This document shows positions 34,201-47,449 of a DNA stretch of 64,000 bases, in pieces (the first letter of the stretch is position 1; each line of letters begins with the position of its first letter). Source of the stretch: Taenia hydatigena (taxonomy: Eukaryota; Platyhelminthes; Cestoda; Cyclophyllidea; Taeniidae). Made by a program: the position numbers and the translations under genes. Below the pieces are notes generated by a model. That model saw only the letters and a program-made list of their open reading frames with translations, did not search any database and was not told the DNA's origin. The DNA lies in contig JADWOT020000420.1 in NCBI GenBank assembly GCA_036345935.2, positions 1-64,000 on the forward strand. The letters run 5' to 3'.

Positions 34201-37200
34201 GATGCAAATTCGTAGTATTGATCCTCTCCTGATTGCGAATTTCGCTCTCACTGGATGAAATTTCGTAGTACTGATCCCCTCCTGATTGCGAGTTTTGCTC
34301 TCACTGGATGCAAATTCGTGGTTTTGATCCCCTCGTGATTGCGAATTTCACCCACTGTGGATGTAATTTTGTAGTATTCATCTCCATCTCATTACGAATT
34401 TCGCTCTCACTGCATGCAATTTCGAAGTCTTGATGCCATCGTGATTGCGAATTTCGCTCTCACTGAATGCAATTTCGTAGTATTCATCTCCTCCTCATTG
34501 CGAATTTTGGTCTCACTGGATGCAATTTCGTAGTATTGATCCCCTCGTGATTGTGAGTTTTGCTCTCTGTTGATGCAATTTCGTAGTATTGATCCCCTGG
34601 TGATTGTCAATTTCGCTCTCACTGAATGCAATTTCGTCGTATTGATCCCCTTGTGATTGCGAGTTTCGCTCTCACTGGATGCAATTTCGTAGTATTGATC
34701 CCCTCGTGATTTCGAGTTTCGCTCTCTGTTTATGCAATTTCGTAGTATTGATCCCTCGTGATTTCGAGTTTTGCTCTCTGTGGATGCAATTTAATAGTAT
34801 TGTTCCCTTGTGATTTCGAATTTCGCTCTCACTGGATGCAATATCCTAGTATTGATCCCCTCGTGATTGCGAATTTCGCTGTCACTGAATGCAGTTTCGT
34901 AGTATTGATCCCCTCGTGATTGCGAATTTCGCTCTCTGTGGATGCAAATTCGTATTAATGTTCCCCTCCTGATTGCGAGTTTCGCTCTCTGTGGATGCCA
35001 TTGCGTGGGATTCGTCCCCTCCTGATTGCGAGTTTCGCTCTCACTAGATGCAATTTCGTAGTATTGATCCCCTCGTGATAGCGAATTTCGCTCTCACTGG
35101 ATGCAATGTCGTAGTGTTGATCCTTTTGTGATTGCGAGTTTCGCTCTCTTTGGATGCAATTTCGTAGTCTTGATGCCATCGTGATTGCGAATTTCGCTCT
35201 CACTGAATGCAATTTCGTAGTATTCATCTCCTCCTCATTGCGAATTTTGGTCTCACTGGATGCAATTTCGTAGTATTGATCCCCTCGTGATTGTGAGTTT
35301 CGCTCTCTGTTGATGCAATTTCGTAGTATTGATCCCCTGGTGATTGTCAATTTCGCTCTCACTGAATGCAATTTCGTCGTATTGATCCCCTTGTGATTGC
35401 GAGTTTCGCTCTCACTGGATGCAATTTCGTAGTATTGATCCCCTCGTGATTGCGAGCTTCGCTCTCACTGGATGCAATTTCGTAGTATTGATCCCTCGTG
35501 ATTTCGAGTTTCGCTCTCTGTGGATGCAATTTAATAGTATTGTTCCCTTGTGATTTCGAATTTCGCTCTCACTGGATGCAATATCCTAGTATTGATCCCC
35601 TCGTGATTGCGAGTTTCGCTGTCACTGAATGCAGTTTCGTAGTATTGATCCCCTCGTGATTGCGAATTTCGCTCTCTGTGGATGCAAATTCGTATTAATG
35701 TTCCCCTCCTGATTGCGAGTTTCGCTCTCTGTGGATGCCATTGCGTGGGATTCGTCCCCTCCTGATTGCGAGTTTCGCTCTCACTAGATGCAATTTCGTA
35801 GTATTGATCCCCTCGTGATAGCGAATTTCGCTCTCACTGGATGCAATGTCGTAGTGTTGATCCTTTTGTGATTGCGAGTTTCGCTCTCTTTGGCTGCAAT
35901 TTCGTAGTCTTGATCCCCTCGTGATTGCGAGTTTCGCTCTCTGTGGATGCAATTTTGTAGTATTGTTTCCTTTTGTGATTGCGAGTTTCGCTCTCACTGG
36001 ATGCAATTTCGTCGTATTAATCCCCTCGTGATTGCGAATTTCGCTCTCACTGAATGCAATTTCGTAGTAATCATCTCCTCCTCATTGCGAATTTCGCTCT
36101 CACTGGGTGCAGTTTCGTCGTATTGATCCCCTTGTGATTGCGAGTTTCGCTCTCCGTGGATGCAATTTCGTAGTATTTATCGCCTCGTGATTGGGAATTT
36201 CGCTCTCACTGGATGAAATTTCGTAGTATTGATCCCCTCCTGATTGCGAGTTTCGCTCTCACTGGATGCAAATTCGTGGTGTTGATCCCCTCGTGATTGC
36301 GAATTTCACTCACTGTGGATGCAATTTTGTAGTATTCATCTCCTCCTCTTTGCGAATTTCGCTCTCACTGCATGCAATTTCGTAGTCTTGATGCCATCGT
36401 GACTGCCAATTTCGCTCTCACTGGATGCAATTTCGTCGTATTAATCCCCTCGTGATAGCGAATTTCGCTCTCACTGGATGCAATGTCGTAGTGTTGATCC
36501 TTTTGTGATTGCGAGTTTCGCTCTCTTTGGATGCAATTTCGTAGTCTTGATGCCATCGTGATTGCGAATTTCGCTCTCACTGAATGCAATTTCGTAGTAT
36601 TCATCTCCTCCTCATTGCGAATTTTGGTCTCACTGGATGCAATTTCGTAGTATTGATCCCCTCGTGATTGTGAGTTTCGCTCTCTGTTGATGCAATTTCG
36701 TAGTATTGAACCCTGGTGATTGTCAATTTCGCTCTCACTGAATGCAATTTCGTCGTATTGATCCCCTTGTGATTGCGAGTTTCGCTCTCACTGGATGCAA
36801 TTTCGTAGTATTGATCCCCTCGTGATTGCGAGCTTCGCTCTCACTGGATGCAATTTCGTAGTATTGATCCCTCGTGATTTCGAGTTTCGCTCTCTGTGGA
36901 TGCAATTTAATAGTATTGTTCCCTTGTGATTTCGAATTTCGCTCTCACTGGATGCAATATCCTAGTATTGATCCCCTCGTGATTGCGAATTTCGCTGTCA
37001 CTGAATGCAGTTTCGTAGTATTGATCCCCTCGTGATTGCGAATTTCGCTCTCTGTGGATGCAAATTCGTATTAATGTTCCCCTCCTGATTGCGAGTTTCG
37101 CTCTCTGTGGATGCCATTGCGTGGGATTCGTCCCCTCCTGATTGCGAGTTTCGCTCTCACTAGATGCAATTTCGTAGTATTGATCCCCTCGTGATAGCGA

Positions 37201-39030
37201 ATTTCGCTCTCACTGGATGCAATGTCGTAGTGTTGATCCTTTTGTGATTGCGAGTTTCGCTCTCTTTGGATGCAATTTCGTAGTCTTGATCCCCTCGTGA
37301 TTGCGAGTTTCGCTCTCTGTGGATGCAATTTTGTAGTATTGTTTCCTTTCGTGATTGCGAGTTTCGCTCTCACTGGATGCAATTTCGTCGTATTAATCCC
37401 CTCGTGATTGCGAATTTCGCTCTCACTGAATGCAATTTCGTAGTAATCATCTCCTCCTCTTTGCGAATTTCGCTCTCACTGGGTGCAGTTTCGTCGTATT
37501 GATCCCCTTGTGATTGCGAGTTTCGCTCTCCGTGGATGCAATTTCGTAGTATTTATCGCCTCGTGATTGGGAATTTCGCTCTCACTGGATGAAATTTCGT
37601 AGTATTGATCCCCTCCTGATTGCGAGTTTCGCTCTCACTGGATGCAAATTCGTGGTGTTGATCCCCTCGTGATTGCGAATTTCACTCACTGTGGATGCAA
37701 TTTTGTAGTATTCATCTCCTCCTCTTTGCGAATTTCGCTCTCACTGCATGCAATTTCGTAGTCTTGATGCCATCGTGACTGCCAATTTCGCTCTCACTGG
37801 ATGCAATTTCGTCGTATTAATCCCCTCGTGATTGCGAATTTCGCTCTCACTGAATGCAATTTCGTAGTATTCATCTCCTCCTCATTGCGAATTTCGCTCT
37901 CACTGGATGCAATTTCGTCGTATTTATCCCCTTGTGATTGCGAGTTTCGCTCTCCGTGGATGCAAATTCGTAATAATGATCCCCTCGTGATTGCGAATTT
38001 CGCTCTCACTGAATGCAATTTCGTAGTATTCATCTCCTCCTCATTGCGAATTTCGCTCTCACTGGATGCAAGTTCGTCTTATTGATCCCCTTGTGATTGC
38101 GAGTTTCGCTCTTTGTGGATGCAATTTCGTAGTATTGATCCCCTCGTGATTGCGAGTTTCGCTCTCTGTGGATGCAAATTCGTAGTATTGATCCTCTCCT
38201 GATTGCGAATTTCGCTCTCACTGGATGAAATTTCGTATTATTGATCCCCTCGTGTTTGCGAATTTCGCTCTCACTGGATGCAATTTCGTAGTATTGATCC
38301 CCTTTTGATTGCGAATTTCGCTCTCATTGGACGCAATTTCGTAGTATTGATCCCCTTCTGATTGCGAGTTTCGCTCTCCGTGGATGCAAATTCGTAGTAA
38401 TGATCCCCTCGTGATTGCGAATTTCGCTTTCCCTGGATGCAAGGTCGTAGTGTTGATCCTTTTGTGATTGCGAGTTTCGCTCTCTTTGGATGCAATTTTG
38501 TCTTAATCCCCTCGTGATTGCGGATTTCGCTCTCTTTGGATGCAATTTTGTAGTATTGTTTCCTTTCGTGATTGCGAATTTCGCTCTCACTGGCTGCAAT
38601 TTCGTAGTATTGATCGCTCGTGATTGGGAATTTCGCTCTCTGTGGATGCAAATTCGTAGTAATTCTCCCCTCCTGATTGCGATTTCGCTCTCTGTGGATG
38701 CAATTTCTTAGTAATTGTCCCCTCCTGATTGCGAATTTCGCTCTCTGTGGATGCAATTTAGTAGTATTGTTTCCTCGTGATTCCGAATTTCGCTCTCACT
38801 GGATGCAAGTTCGTGGCATTGATCCCCTCGTGATTGCGAATTTCGCTTTCACGGGATGAAATTTCCTAATATTTATCTCTCGTAATTGGGAAGTTCGCTC
38901 TCTGTGGATGCAAATTCGTAGTAATTCTCCCGTCCTGATTGCGATTTCGCTCTCAATGGATGAGATTTCGTAGTATTGGTCCCCTCGTGATTGCGAATTT
39001 CGCTCTCACTGGATGCTATTTTGTAGTATT
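28294..39030 (+). repeat. Satellite array, 53-bp monomer, about 200 copies
   Basis: Tandem head-to-tail monomers of 53 bp. Each contains GCAATTTCGTAGTATTGATC, CCCCTCGTGATTGCGAATTT and CGCTCTCACTGGAT, overlapping end to end. Every monomer carries the 11-bp perfect palindrome GCGAATTTCGC and a second AATTTCG 25-30 bases away. Common variants have CTCTGTGGA or CTCCGTGGA in place of CTCACTGGA, TTCATCTCCTCCTCATTGCG in the middle, or CTTGATGCCATCGTG. The left boundary is abrupt at about 28294. The long minus-strand frames in the array are products of the repeat, not genes: 53 is not a multiple of 3 and the commonest monomer has a TGA in one of the three frames. The location could be centromeric, subtelomeric or interstitial; the sequence does not say which. 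Confidence 0.95.
34400..37800 (+). repeat. Higher-order repeats inside the satellite
   Basis: Rare monomer variants recur at long fixed spacing. The TTGCGTGGGATTCG variant occurs at 35001, 35741 and 37117 (spacings 740 and 1376). The ATGTCGTAGTGTTGATCC variant occurs at 35106, 35846, 36483 and 37222 (740, 637, 739). These equal close to 14, 26 and 12 monomers. Whole blocks of monomers in a fixed order were therefore duplicated recently, and more than once. Confidence 0.85.
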
Positions 39031-39660
39031 GGTTTGCATGATGGAGCGAATTCTGCTCTCACTGAATGTAAATTTTTAGTATTGATCTGCATGACAGAGC
39101 GAATTTGGCTTTCACTGTAGTCGATTTTTAGCGATGCACTGCATGACCGAGGGAATTTCGCTTTCGCTGAATGCAATTTTTAGTATTGATCCGCATCCCG
39201 GAGCGAATTTGTCTCTCACTGAATGCAATTTTGCAGTACTGGTCTGCATGACAGACCGAATTTCGCTCCCATTGAATGCAATTTTTTAGTGTTCTTCTGC
39301 ATGACAGACATAATTTTGCGCTAAATAAATGCAATTTTTTGGTATTGATCTATAGGATCGAGCGAATTTCGCTGCCACTCAATGAAGTTTGTAGTATTTT
39401 TCTGTGGGTTAGACCGAATTTTTCTCCCACTAAATACATATTTTTGTAGTTTTGATCTGAATAACGGCGAATTTCGCTCTCATTTAATGCATTTTTAGTG
39501 TTTTTTTTGTATGACAGAGCGAATGTTGCTCTTATGTTATCAATTTTGTTGTATTGATCCTCTCGAGGGTGTGAATTTTGTTGTAACTAAATGTTATTTT
39601 GTCGTATTAATCCACTCGATACTGTGAATTTCGCTCTCATTGAATGCCTTTTGTTTTATT
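39031..39660 (+). repeat. Degenerate right edge of the satellite
   Basis: Diverged monomers in which the middle of the unit reads like TGCATGACAGAGCGAATTTC and the start like AATGCAATTTTTAGTATTG. Divergence grows rightward until the periodicity is lost near 39660. Such decay at one edge is typical of monomers no longer homogenised by unequal exchange. Confidence 0.8.
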
Positions 39661-40339
39661 TAACGGCGCTAGGATCTGGATTTAACTTTTACTTCTTTTA
39701 ATTTCGCATTATTTATGTACACGCTTATTCTAGGTTTGCTTTCACCGATTGCTTATTTTATTGCTTTGAATTTCGTTTTGATCTTTTTTTGAGTTGTTTC
39801 TAACTTTGGTTTGCTGATGTTTATCCTCACGTTTTATGATTCCATTTATGTGATCCATCGGCACGTTTTGCTACTATCCCTAATTTTTTTTTATCCAGGT
39901 GATCCATTCATTGACGGACGATCAGATTGCAGCTGACTTGGTTTTGTGCGAGCATCATCACCTGTATGCAAAGTTGACGGCGACGTATGATGCCCTGCCT
40001 CACTCTTTCAAATTTTACATTTTGTCAACGCCTCTTCCTTTGTGACCGGTCCTCTACTTCACCGCACCACAAAGTGGACAATGTTTTTTTTCCACCTAGT
40101 TATTCAAAGGCAATGCTCTGATACTGGAAACATAAGGTGGCAAATTTACTTACTCCGTTGATGTCACTGAATTAGCAAACGCCTAGTTTGAGTTAGATTG
40201 TGTTTGTGCGAGTCGGACACAATCAGCCAAACTTATGATTCGAGAAGAGCAAATGTAATTTATGGAAAGACAATGTTTGCCAAGGTAAATGATGGCCACT
40301 ATTTCGTTTTGTTAGATTTGACGTTGTGTGGCTGACAAT
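39661..40339. other. T-rich spacer, no gene seen
   Basis: T-rich sequence between the satellite and the first copy of the 4-kb repeat family. No supported open frame. Confidence 0.5.
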
Positions 40340-43300
40340 GACTTCAGCTAGGTGCTCTACGTCACGAGGCTGGAGTGGGAGCTAAGGTGTGTGATCACAA
40401 ACATCACGCTCAGACTGTGGACAAGATCGGTCGTCCATAGCTGTATAATCGGCCCATGTGGATCTCCACAAATGAAAAATGGAACGAAAGATGAGCACGA
40501 TCTCTAGAATGTGTGGAAAGTCAGTTACACAAATGCTGGTTCTCAACCAAGTCAAAACACCTTCGTCTTTCCAAGATCAAAAAGTGTCTCCAGTAAACCT
40601 TCCTCCCTCCTTACTTCACAAATACTTCACTTCTGTCAAAACTTTTGGTGGTGTTGTCACAAAGTGTCATTGGCATGTGACACCACTGAACGTACTCACA
40701 ATGCAGTCAAGGACCCGCAAGATGAAATGCTTGACGACCTTTGCCTTTAGTCTTTTAGTTTCTTATTCAGCTTGCCCCTTACAGATTATCCAACGCTATC
40801 ATTTATGGTGGTGCATTTAATGCCACTGCAGAGAGCCAATTCTTCAGTTCTCACTAATAAATTGGATGCCCTTATCTCCTTTAATCAATCAACTTATAAG
40901 CAAGAAAACCACCAAATCACTTATTCATTTTCTGCATCTTGGACAGGTGAAAGGCTTTGAGGGCAGTGAACGGAACATACCGTAGAATGCAAGGTTTTGT
41001 CATCATTTGTCTGATACCTTCTTGAGCTTTTAATTGCTACAATAAAAAAGCACAATTGCGTCACTATGATGCGAGAATCAATTGTGTTAATGAGATGAGT
41101 GGACACACAAGTTGAGACTTCATCGGTGTAGAGATGTTGTAGACAAAACTCTTAAGATCGCTCAACGATATATGGATTTACACAATGAGGTCGTGCCTTC
41201 ACTCGCTAGTATAACGCCAATCTTGTGGTATGAACTGCAGTCGCTGGTGCTTGGTGATGCAGAACGGGTTTAGCACAATGTTGACAAGTCATATGACAGC
41301 TTTTGTGAAGTGATGGCTTCAGCATTGAACAACTAAACGCAAGCGATGGGTGTAGAAGGAGCAGTTGAGAAGAAAACTTTACTAACCAAGGCGAAGTTGC
41401 GCGATACAATAGGAAGGCGGACGTGTAATTTAGATAGACTGTGACTCATCGTTTGTCTTCCAACAAAGGATGTCGAGGATTCCTAATTATTCGGAAACGA
41501 ATTATTGTGAAAAAATTGTAGTTATGAGTTTGCGAATCCTCCAAACGTATGAATTCTGATGTTGCATGTAACTGTGAAAGTAATGGTAAGGTTTTCATGG
41601 GAAATCACGTTCCTTGGTGGACGTCATCATCTAAAAACAATGGTTTTTAGAACTTTTTAAGTTGTGGGGAATCCACTAGATCAACAGAGAGCAGCGGAGC
41701 CATTGTTTTGCGGTGATGACCTCAGCTTGACAAGGAGAATTGCCTGCGATGATTTTGCAGCAGCGGTCATGTTTCACGTACATTATCAAGAGTAGCCAAG
41801 CAAATGGACGTTTCTTGATTTGGATAGCGTTGTATGCCTATTAATGATTAACAGCCTTATCGGTTTTGGCATTGCTTTTGGCAAGTTGGGAAAGAATTTA
41901 ATTACACTTGAATCAGTTGCATCGTTTATTCACTTACAATCGGCAGACGTGCTGAAAAGAATTTGCACCTCTCCTATTGGTTTTGCTGAATAGTCGTCTT
42001 TCCGTCACTTACGCTTGCCAACACACGATGCGCGTAGAACGCACCATCTGTTTGCAGATCAAAGCAAGTACTCATCAAAGGCATCATGGCACTCGGCATG
42101 AAGCATAACATCCAACATGAAATGCCATTTGACAAGAGACACAGTTTAGGACTATGAGGCCTTTCTCCGGCGATTATAAACACATATCCTTCTTTCAATT
42201 TGTTCCAAACGACATTTTACAGGGCGGATTTCAAAGACACTTTCTCGATGCGAGTGATTTTGGATTAGGCCTTTATGTTTAACTTTGTAAGGTTTAAATA
42301 AAGGATTAATGGTTCTGGAGTGATACTCACGAAGGTTACAAAATTTGGAGGCGTGCTGCAAATGAGGATGAAGCAAATGCCTTGCAATTGGCAATGAATG
42401 GGATTTTTGCAAGCACTTCAGACCGACACTTGTGCAACAGTGGGGAACCAACGAATGTGCTTACAACTGCATAACCATGATGAGAGGAGCACATCATGCG
42501 CATGTCTTGGCGAAATGGCAAAATTGTACGGTGTCAGTGCCATAATGCAGTTCGTGTGAATGCGCCAAGTCAGGTAATAATTAACGCCAGTGGTATAATG
42601 GACTAATCACGTAGCGTCTTTTAAGCACACCTTGAATATGCCAGCCTCAAGTTGTGTGAAGATGAAGGGCGCCCTGCAGTTGCCCATAAACATTTAAAAA
42701 TTCAATAGTGAGCAGCCCTGCTTTACCATACCTAAATATGTTTTGATGTTCATGTCTTTGTTATGGAAAGTGGTTTGCATTATTTGCCACTATCACAACC
42801 TTGCAATGAGATTGCGCGAATCAGTAGTAAACGCCGCTCCATGCTTGTGTGCAAAACGGCTGACTCAGGTTTTAAACTCTCAGTTGACAGCCTGAGATGG
42901 TTGGCATGGCGTGGAGCACTAGTGGTTTGATGAAGCCAGTGCTGAAATGCTTGACAGCAATAAAGTGACCGACACGTGCCAAAGCTGAGTAGCAGTGGAC
43001 GGTATTTCAAGTGCACGAATGAACTGCGAGGAGACTCTTGAACAGCACATAATCTCTTGTGCTTGACTAATGATCAATTGTTGAACATCGCAGAGATACC
43101 GCATTAATGTCCTCCTCTGCCTTTGATCCTAGGCTGCTAAATGTGGTAGAGTGGATACCGCATAAGATGCACTACGAAATGGACTGAAGTATGATTACTA
43201 CTGCTGCGAATGGCTGCATTTCTATAAGAGATTTAAAGCAATTTCTTTTAATTCCATCTCGGGATCATGGGTAGATGCTGTTAACATATCCGGTCGCATT

Positions 43301-44560
43301 CTACGCAAATTAAACTCTTGTGGTGGACTAAAGTGATAAAATAAACTCCATGCGCACAGATACCACAGACATGCTTTGGAACTGGCAAACGATGTTAATG
43401 TTACTGTTGTTACTGCTTACGCGGTGTTGACCCACAATTCCTAGTTTGAAAATAAACGACTTCGGCTGGTCGGAAAATCACGAATTTGATCAAAAATTGA
43501 CAACACGTTTGCATCCCTGTGGCTGCCCAGGGTTTGTTAAGTCTATCTATCTACTTATCTAACTAGGGTAGCAGACATTTGTGAACTCTTCATTCGTCTG
43601 CATTGGGACCATGCTCAAAAATGAGGTAAACAAGGGTTTATTACACTTACTACTTCTTTGTGCTCATAGGATTATCGTAATAATTATGATAATCATACAA
43701 AAATTTTAAGGTTTTGGCAGCTTTCATTGGGCAAAATATTGTCTCCTGAACTTCTAAAAAGCACTATTGTGTCATTCTTTCGAAAATTGAAATTAAGCTT
43801 TATGTAATTTGGTCGCATAATTCTTTTGCTATTAAATTAACAATTGAATAGAAAGCTATTAAAATGATTTACACAACCCGTTATTCCCAATGCGCTGATA
43901 CGTGGGACTCTAAATAAGGATGATTCTGCAAAATGAAAATTGCTTTTTATGCACCAAAATATGTCCAAAGTTGACCTAAAATAGACAGTGATGCCTGAAA
44001 GTATGACTATTACTAATTGTAGAAGCCAACTCAAACCTCTTTTCCTTCCATCGAATGTAGCCTTGTAGAAGATGAAGCGATCGCGGTCTTGTTGAAATGA
44101 GTGAAGAAAGTTTGAAGCTTTATTACAGACTAACCTGCTCCCAAATGAAGTAAGGAAACTGCGTGGAAGTTCTCCAAGCTCGTCTACAACTTGCAAAATG
44201 AACGCAAGGGTCATGAGAACAAGCAGGATGAGGTGAATGATGATCACCTAATCGTTAAGTATAGCGTGGTTGGCGGAGGGGAGCACAGTGGAAGAGCATT
44301 GGGTTTAACCGTCTTTTGGGCATGCGGCGAATCGAGGCGGTACCATCAGCTTGCTGAGATAATTTGTCTTTATGTCGCAGAACTTTTCAAGCATAACGGG
44401 TGGTCAAACTGCGCGACTACACTGGGCGTTTGCTTAACCATGACTCCACATTGGCATGGACCATGGCAAGTTCCTTTTATTACAGTTCCCTAGCATACTT
44501 CTCGTCATTATGGCTTACTTTTGGTGACATGAGATAAAATTTGGGACGAGGGTCCTCTCT
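40340..44560 (+). repeat. 4-kb dispersed repeat family, copy A
   Basis: Colinear with copy B (59425-63770) from about 40855 to the end. The part from 40340 to 40855 matches, in reverse, copies D and E; its first 120 bases also match copies C and D. There is no terminal repeat and no recognisable transposase or polymerase. Minus-strand frames around 42560-42690 and 42919-43104 match frames in copies B and D with conservative substitutions, but copy A has a TGA (42607-42609) where B has a Trp codon. A minus-strand frame at 43837-44247 starts with a hydrophobic stretch and meets a GTTAGT donor; the same stretch in copy B has two stops. It may descend from a multi-exon gene. Confidence 0.7.
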
Positions 44561-45609
44561 TGCTCGCTACTAACGAGGTGGGTTGAGATGCCACAACACT
44601 GAGCCAGGTCGGTGAGTCATGATACCATCATCTATTGCAGCCAAACACAGACCTTGGAGAGAGCTGACAAGGCACGGGGCGTTTGGATATGTTTTGGCGT
44701 CAATAATAAAGCAAAGGGTCACAGGTAGCAATTTGAAATCACTCTTTTATGCTCATATTTTAGTTAGACGAGACGAGCTTTACTAGGGGGCCACGTTGAG
44801 TTCTCCGCCTTCAGCCCTCATGCTCTTTAAGCAAGACGATGAACTTAGTATTGACACAAGTTTTAGCTTTCCAACCACTTGTTTATATTGAGAGAATTCG
44901 CTATGTCTCCTCTACCACATCTGTGTTTGCTAAACGGCCTCTCACCCAAACCAAATTGTGTGGTGCACATTGCTTTCACTCTGGTATGTTGTGCACACTG
45001 TCTTAGAATATAAGACACGAAAAATATCGATGAAAATAAACTTTCCAATGCATTTTGATAACCTATTAGCCATCACGTAGTTTTATTTAGAAAGCCGTTT
45101 GCCTAACGGACCACTTTTAACATTCAATGTGAAAGACATTCAATTAGCAAATACCTTTCTTATAACACCAGCAAAACAACAAAATATTAATTTGATCGAA
45201 CCGCTATTTAATCAATAGACAGCTTTGACTAGCTCATTGAGAATGCCATTCCGGCAAATAATGTGTCACAATCCAAGCGGATAAGAGCTATTGCCTTAGC
45301 CACTGGAAGGCTTCATCTAGTTTCGCCATCCACTTGCGATTTGTTTCCGTCTGCTATTCACCATTCTCTTTGTTGGACGTGCTTCTTGTCTCGAGAAGTA
45401 ATAATAGGCCATTTTGTGCCTGAAGAGTGAAAAGCCTCTTAAAATGCCTTTCACTAAGATGACATCTGTTATCGCCATTCCCCTCAGTCTTGTCGGCGGC
45501 CACAAGCATCGACGACTGTTTGGAGTTGCTATTTGAATTGCATTTGCTACCGTCAGTGTGTACACTTAGCATTGTTTATTTCATTCTTCTCGAGGCAGAA
45601 TTTTAACGT
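44561..45609. other. No supportable gene
   Basis: Unique sequence between copy A and the inverted duplication. Two overlapping minus-strand frames of 72 and 82 codons at 45317-45572 have no recognisable domain. Confidence 0.45.
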
Positions 45610-46870
45610 GTGAGTGGTGTGGGAGTGCCTAATCTCAATTTGACATCTAGCAAAGGGGTAACGACTGCAAGAGTTGCCTGCTATGCCTTGAAGAATGGAA
45701 CGAATAAGCCCTCATTCATTTTAGCAGTTTCAATGAGTTGAGCGCAGTGGATATGTCCAAAAAGCACTTTTGCCAACAAAAGTGCTACGCACCTAAAGGT
45801 TGCATGAAGGATATATTCTAGATAAGTGGATGCAGCAGTGCCAGTTAGCTTCTTTACTCATCATGGTTCCATGCAAAGTTGAACCCTTACCTAGTCGAAA
45901 AATCCGACACTTAACTTGATCCATTAAAATCTTTTAAGCGCCGCCAAACATCAGCAATCATGTTGAAGAGACAATCAGAGTAAACTGTTGGAATGCTTAC
46001 AAATTACGGAGAAAAGGTGTATCGTTTCCTCAATGTAGCAATAATCAACGGTGGCCTTGTGTCAGCCAGAGTAAGCTTCTTGCAAAATCCCATGTCCCAA
46101 CTCACAATGACTTCTGTTTGCAGACTTAGGTATTAGTTGTACAACTGAAATAATTTTTACAGATTTCTAACATAAGACGCTCAAAAGAGAACAAAATCTT
46201 GGTGATGTGGGTCTTTGCCCTTTCCTTGGTTTTCAAATTGAAGAAGTCTTAATTGCCTATAAACAACCAGTTTTGTTGTTTGTGTTTTATTTACTTTATC
46301 TTTTCACAGAGACTGCAGATGTTTTCGGACTAAATGTTGAATTTCGGCTAATTGACTTAATCTCAAATTTTCCATCTCTCCAGGGTCAGGTTTTCTGCAG
46401 GTCTATTTCAATTCCTTTAACTTATCTGGTCATCATCACCACACATCCCACTTCTTTCACTTTCTACCTCACTTCCTCTCTAAATGCATCATTTTTTTTC
46501 TTTCCCCACAAATTAATGCTGATTTGATGCAAGCCATGCGATTGCCATTTGTTCTGCTGTTGCAGTTTCCTAATGTTACTCTTCATTGTCTTTATCACTG
46601 CCTGGTAGCGAGGGAAGCCTCCCTGAGCGGTGGCTGTTTTGTTCTTCTCGAAGACAGGTTAAGCTGGACTGCAGCAGTTCTCCAACTTAGAGTTGGGGAT
46701 GGGTTCTGTGAGAGGCACGTAGAGGTCGAAGTGTTCTCTGACGTCAGTGGTAGAAGTAGAAGTTGAATTTTGCCTTGTTAAGCCATACAACGGGAGAATC
46801 TCTGCTCAGTGCAATAGATCCACTCCGATCTCATCTTGATCAATGCTCACCACTTACGCTTTACCATAGA
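45610..46870 (-). repeat. Inverted duplication, right (uninterrupted) copy
   Basis: The reverse complement aligns first to 3190-3762 and then, with no gap on this side, to 8770-9450. It is therefore the unfilled version of the site that carries the extra 5.0 kb on the left. An 80-codon plus-strand frame at 46524-46766 is also open in the left copy. Confidence 0.7.
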
Positions 46871-47449
46871 ATACAAGGAATAACACAGTGTGGATGTAGA
46901 GATGGGCCCACTTTACCAACATATCAATAGGTAAATTCCCTTACACTTTGAGTCCAAACTATTTTGCGAGAAGACAAGACAATGACTGAGATTTGCAAAA
47001 TTTGTCGCTAAGGAAACAAAGCCATTTGACTACAAAATTACACAGCAAAGTACAACTAAATGTCTGCAATGCTAATAGAGTGCAACACTACACTAATGAG
47101 AGTGGTAGATTTCACTGAAAGTCCACAAAGAGGCACAAAGTGTATAACAGCAGGTACAGGAAAAGCGGCATTAAGAATAAAAATGCCAGATCCTTACAAA
47201 CGTCGTGAGAATGATATACAGACAGAGTAGAAGTCGCTGACAACCTTAAAACGTAATTGTAGATTGACGGCTCGAGGTAATTGTGGCGTCACGGATTGCT
47301 TGCCTTAAGTGAGCAATAAAGTGACACTTTCTGAGGCAGATTTGCAAACAGGATGATTAGGGAAAGTAAGACTGTCTGCATCTTAGGCTTTTTCAAAGCA
47401 AATAATAATATGCACCCCAAACTGAGCGTAGAAAGTGTACAATCACTAA
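46871..47449. other. No feature seen
   Basis: AT-rich spacer between duplicated blocks, with no supported open frame or repeat partner. Confidence 0.45.

Noticed and set aside
38271..38756. 161-codon repetitive protein on the minus strand, and similar frames across the satellite
   Set aside because: The monomer length is not a multiple of three, so the frame passes through all three readings of the unit, and the commonest monomer has TGA in one of them. Open stretches arise only where variant monomers replace that TGA.
28294..39030. CRISPR-like array
   Set aside because: The 53-bp units are contiguous and similar over their whole length, with no unique spacers between fixed repeats, and the setting is eukaryotic.
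43837..44247. 136-codon minus-strand membrane protein
   Set aside because: It lies within repeat copy A, its start codon is GTG, and the matching segment of copy B has two in-frame stops. It is kept only as part of the repeat.
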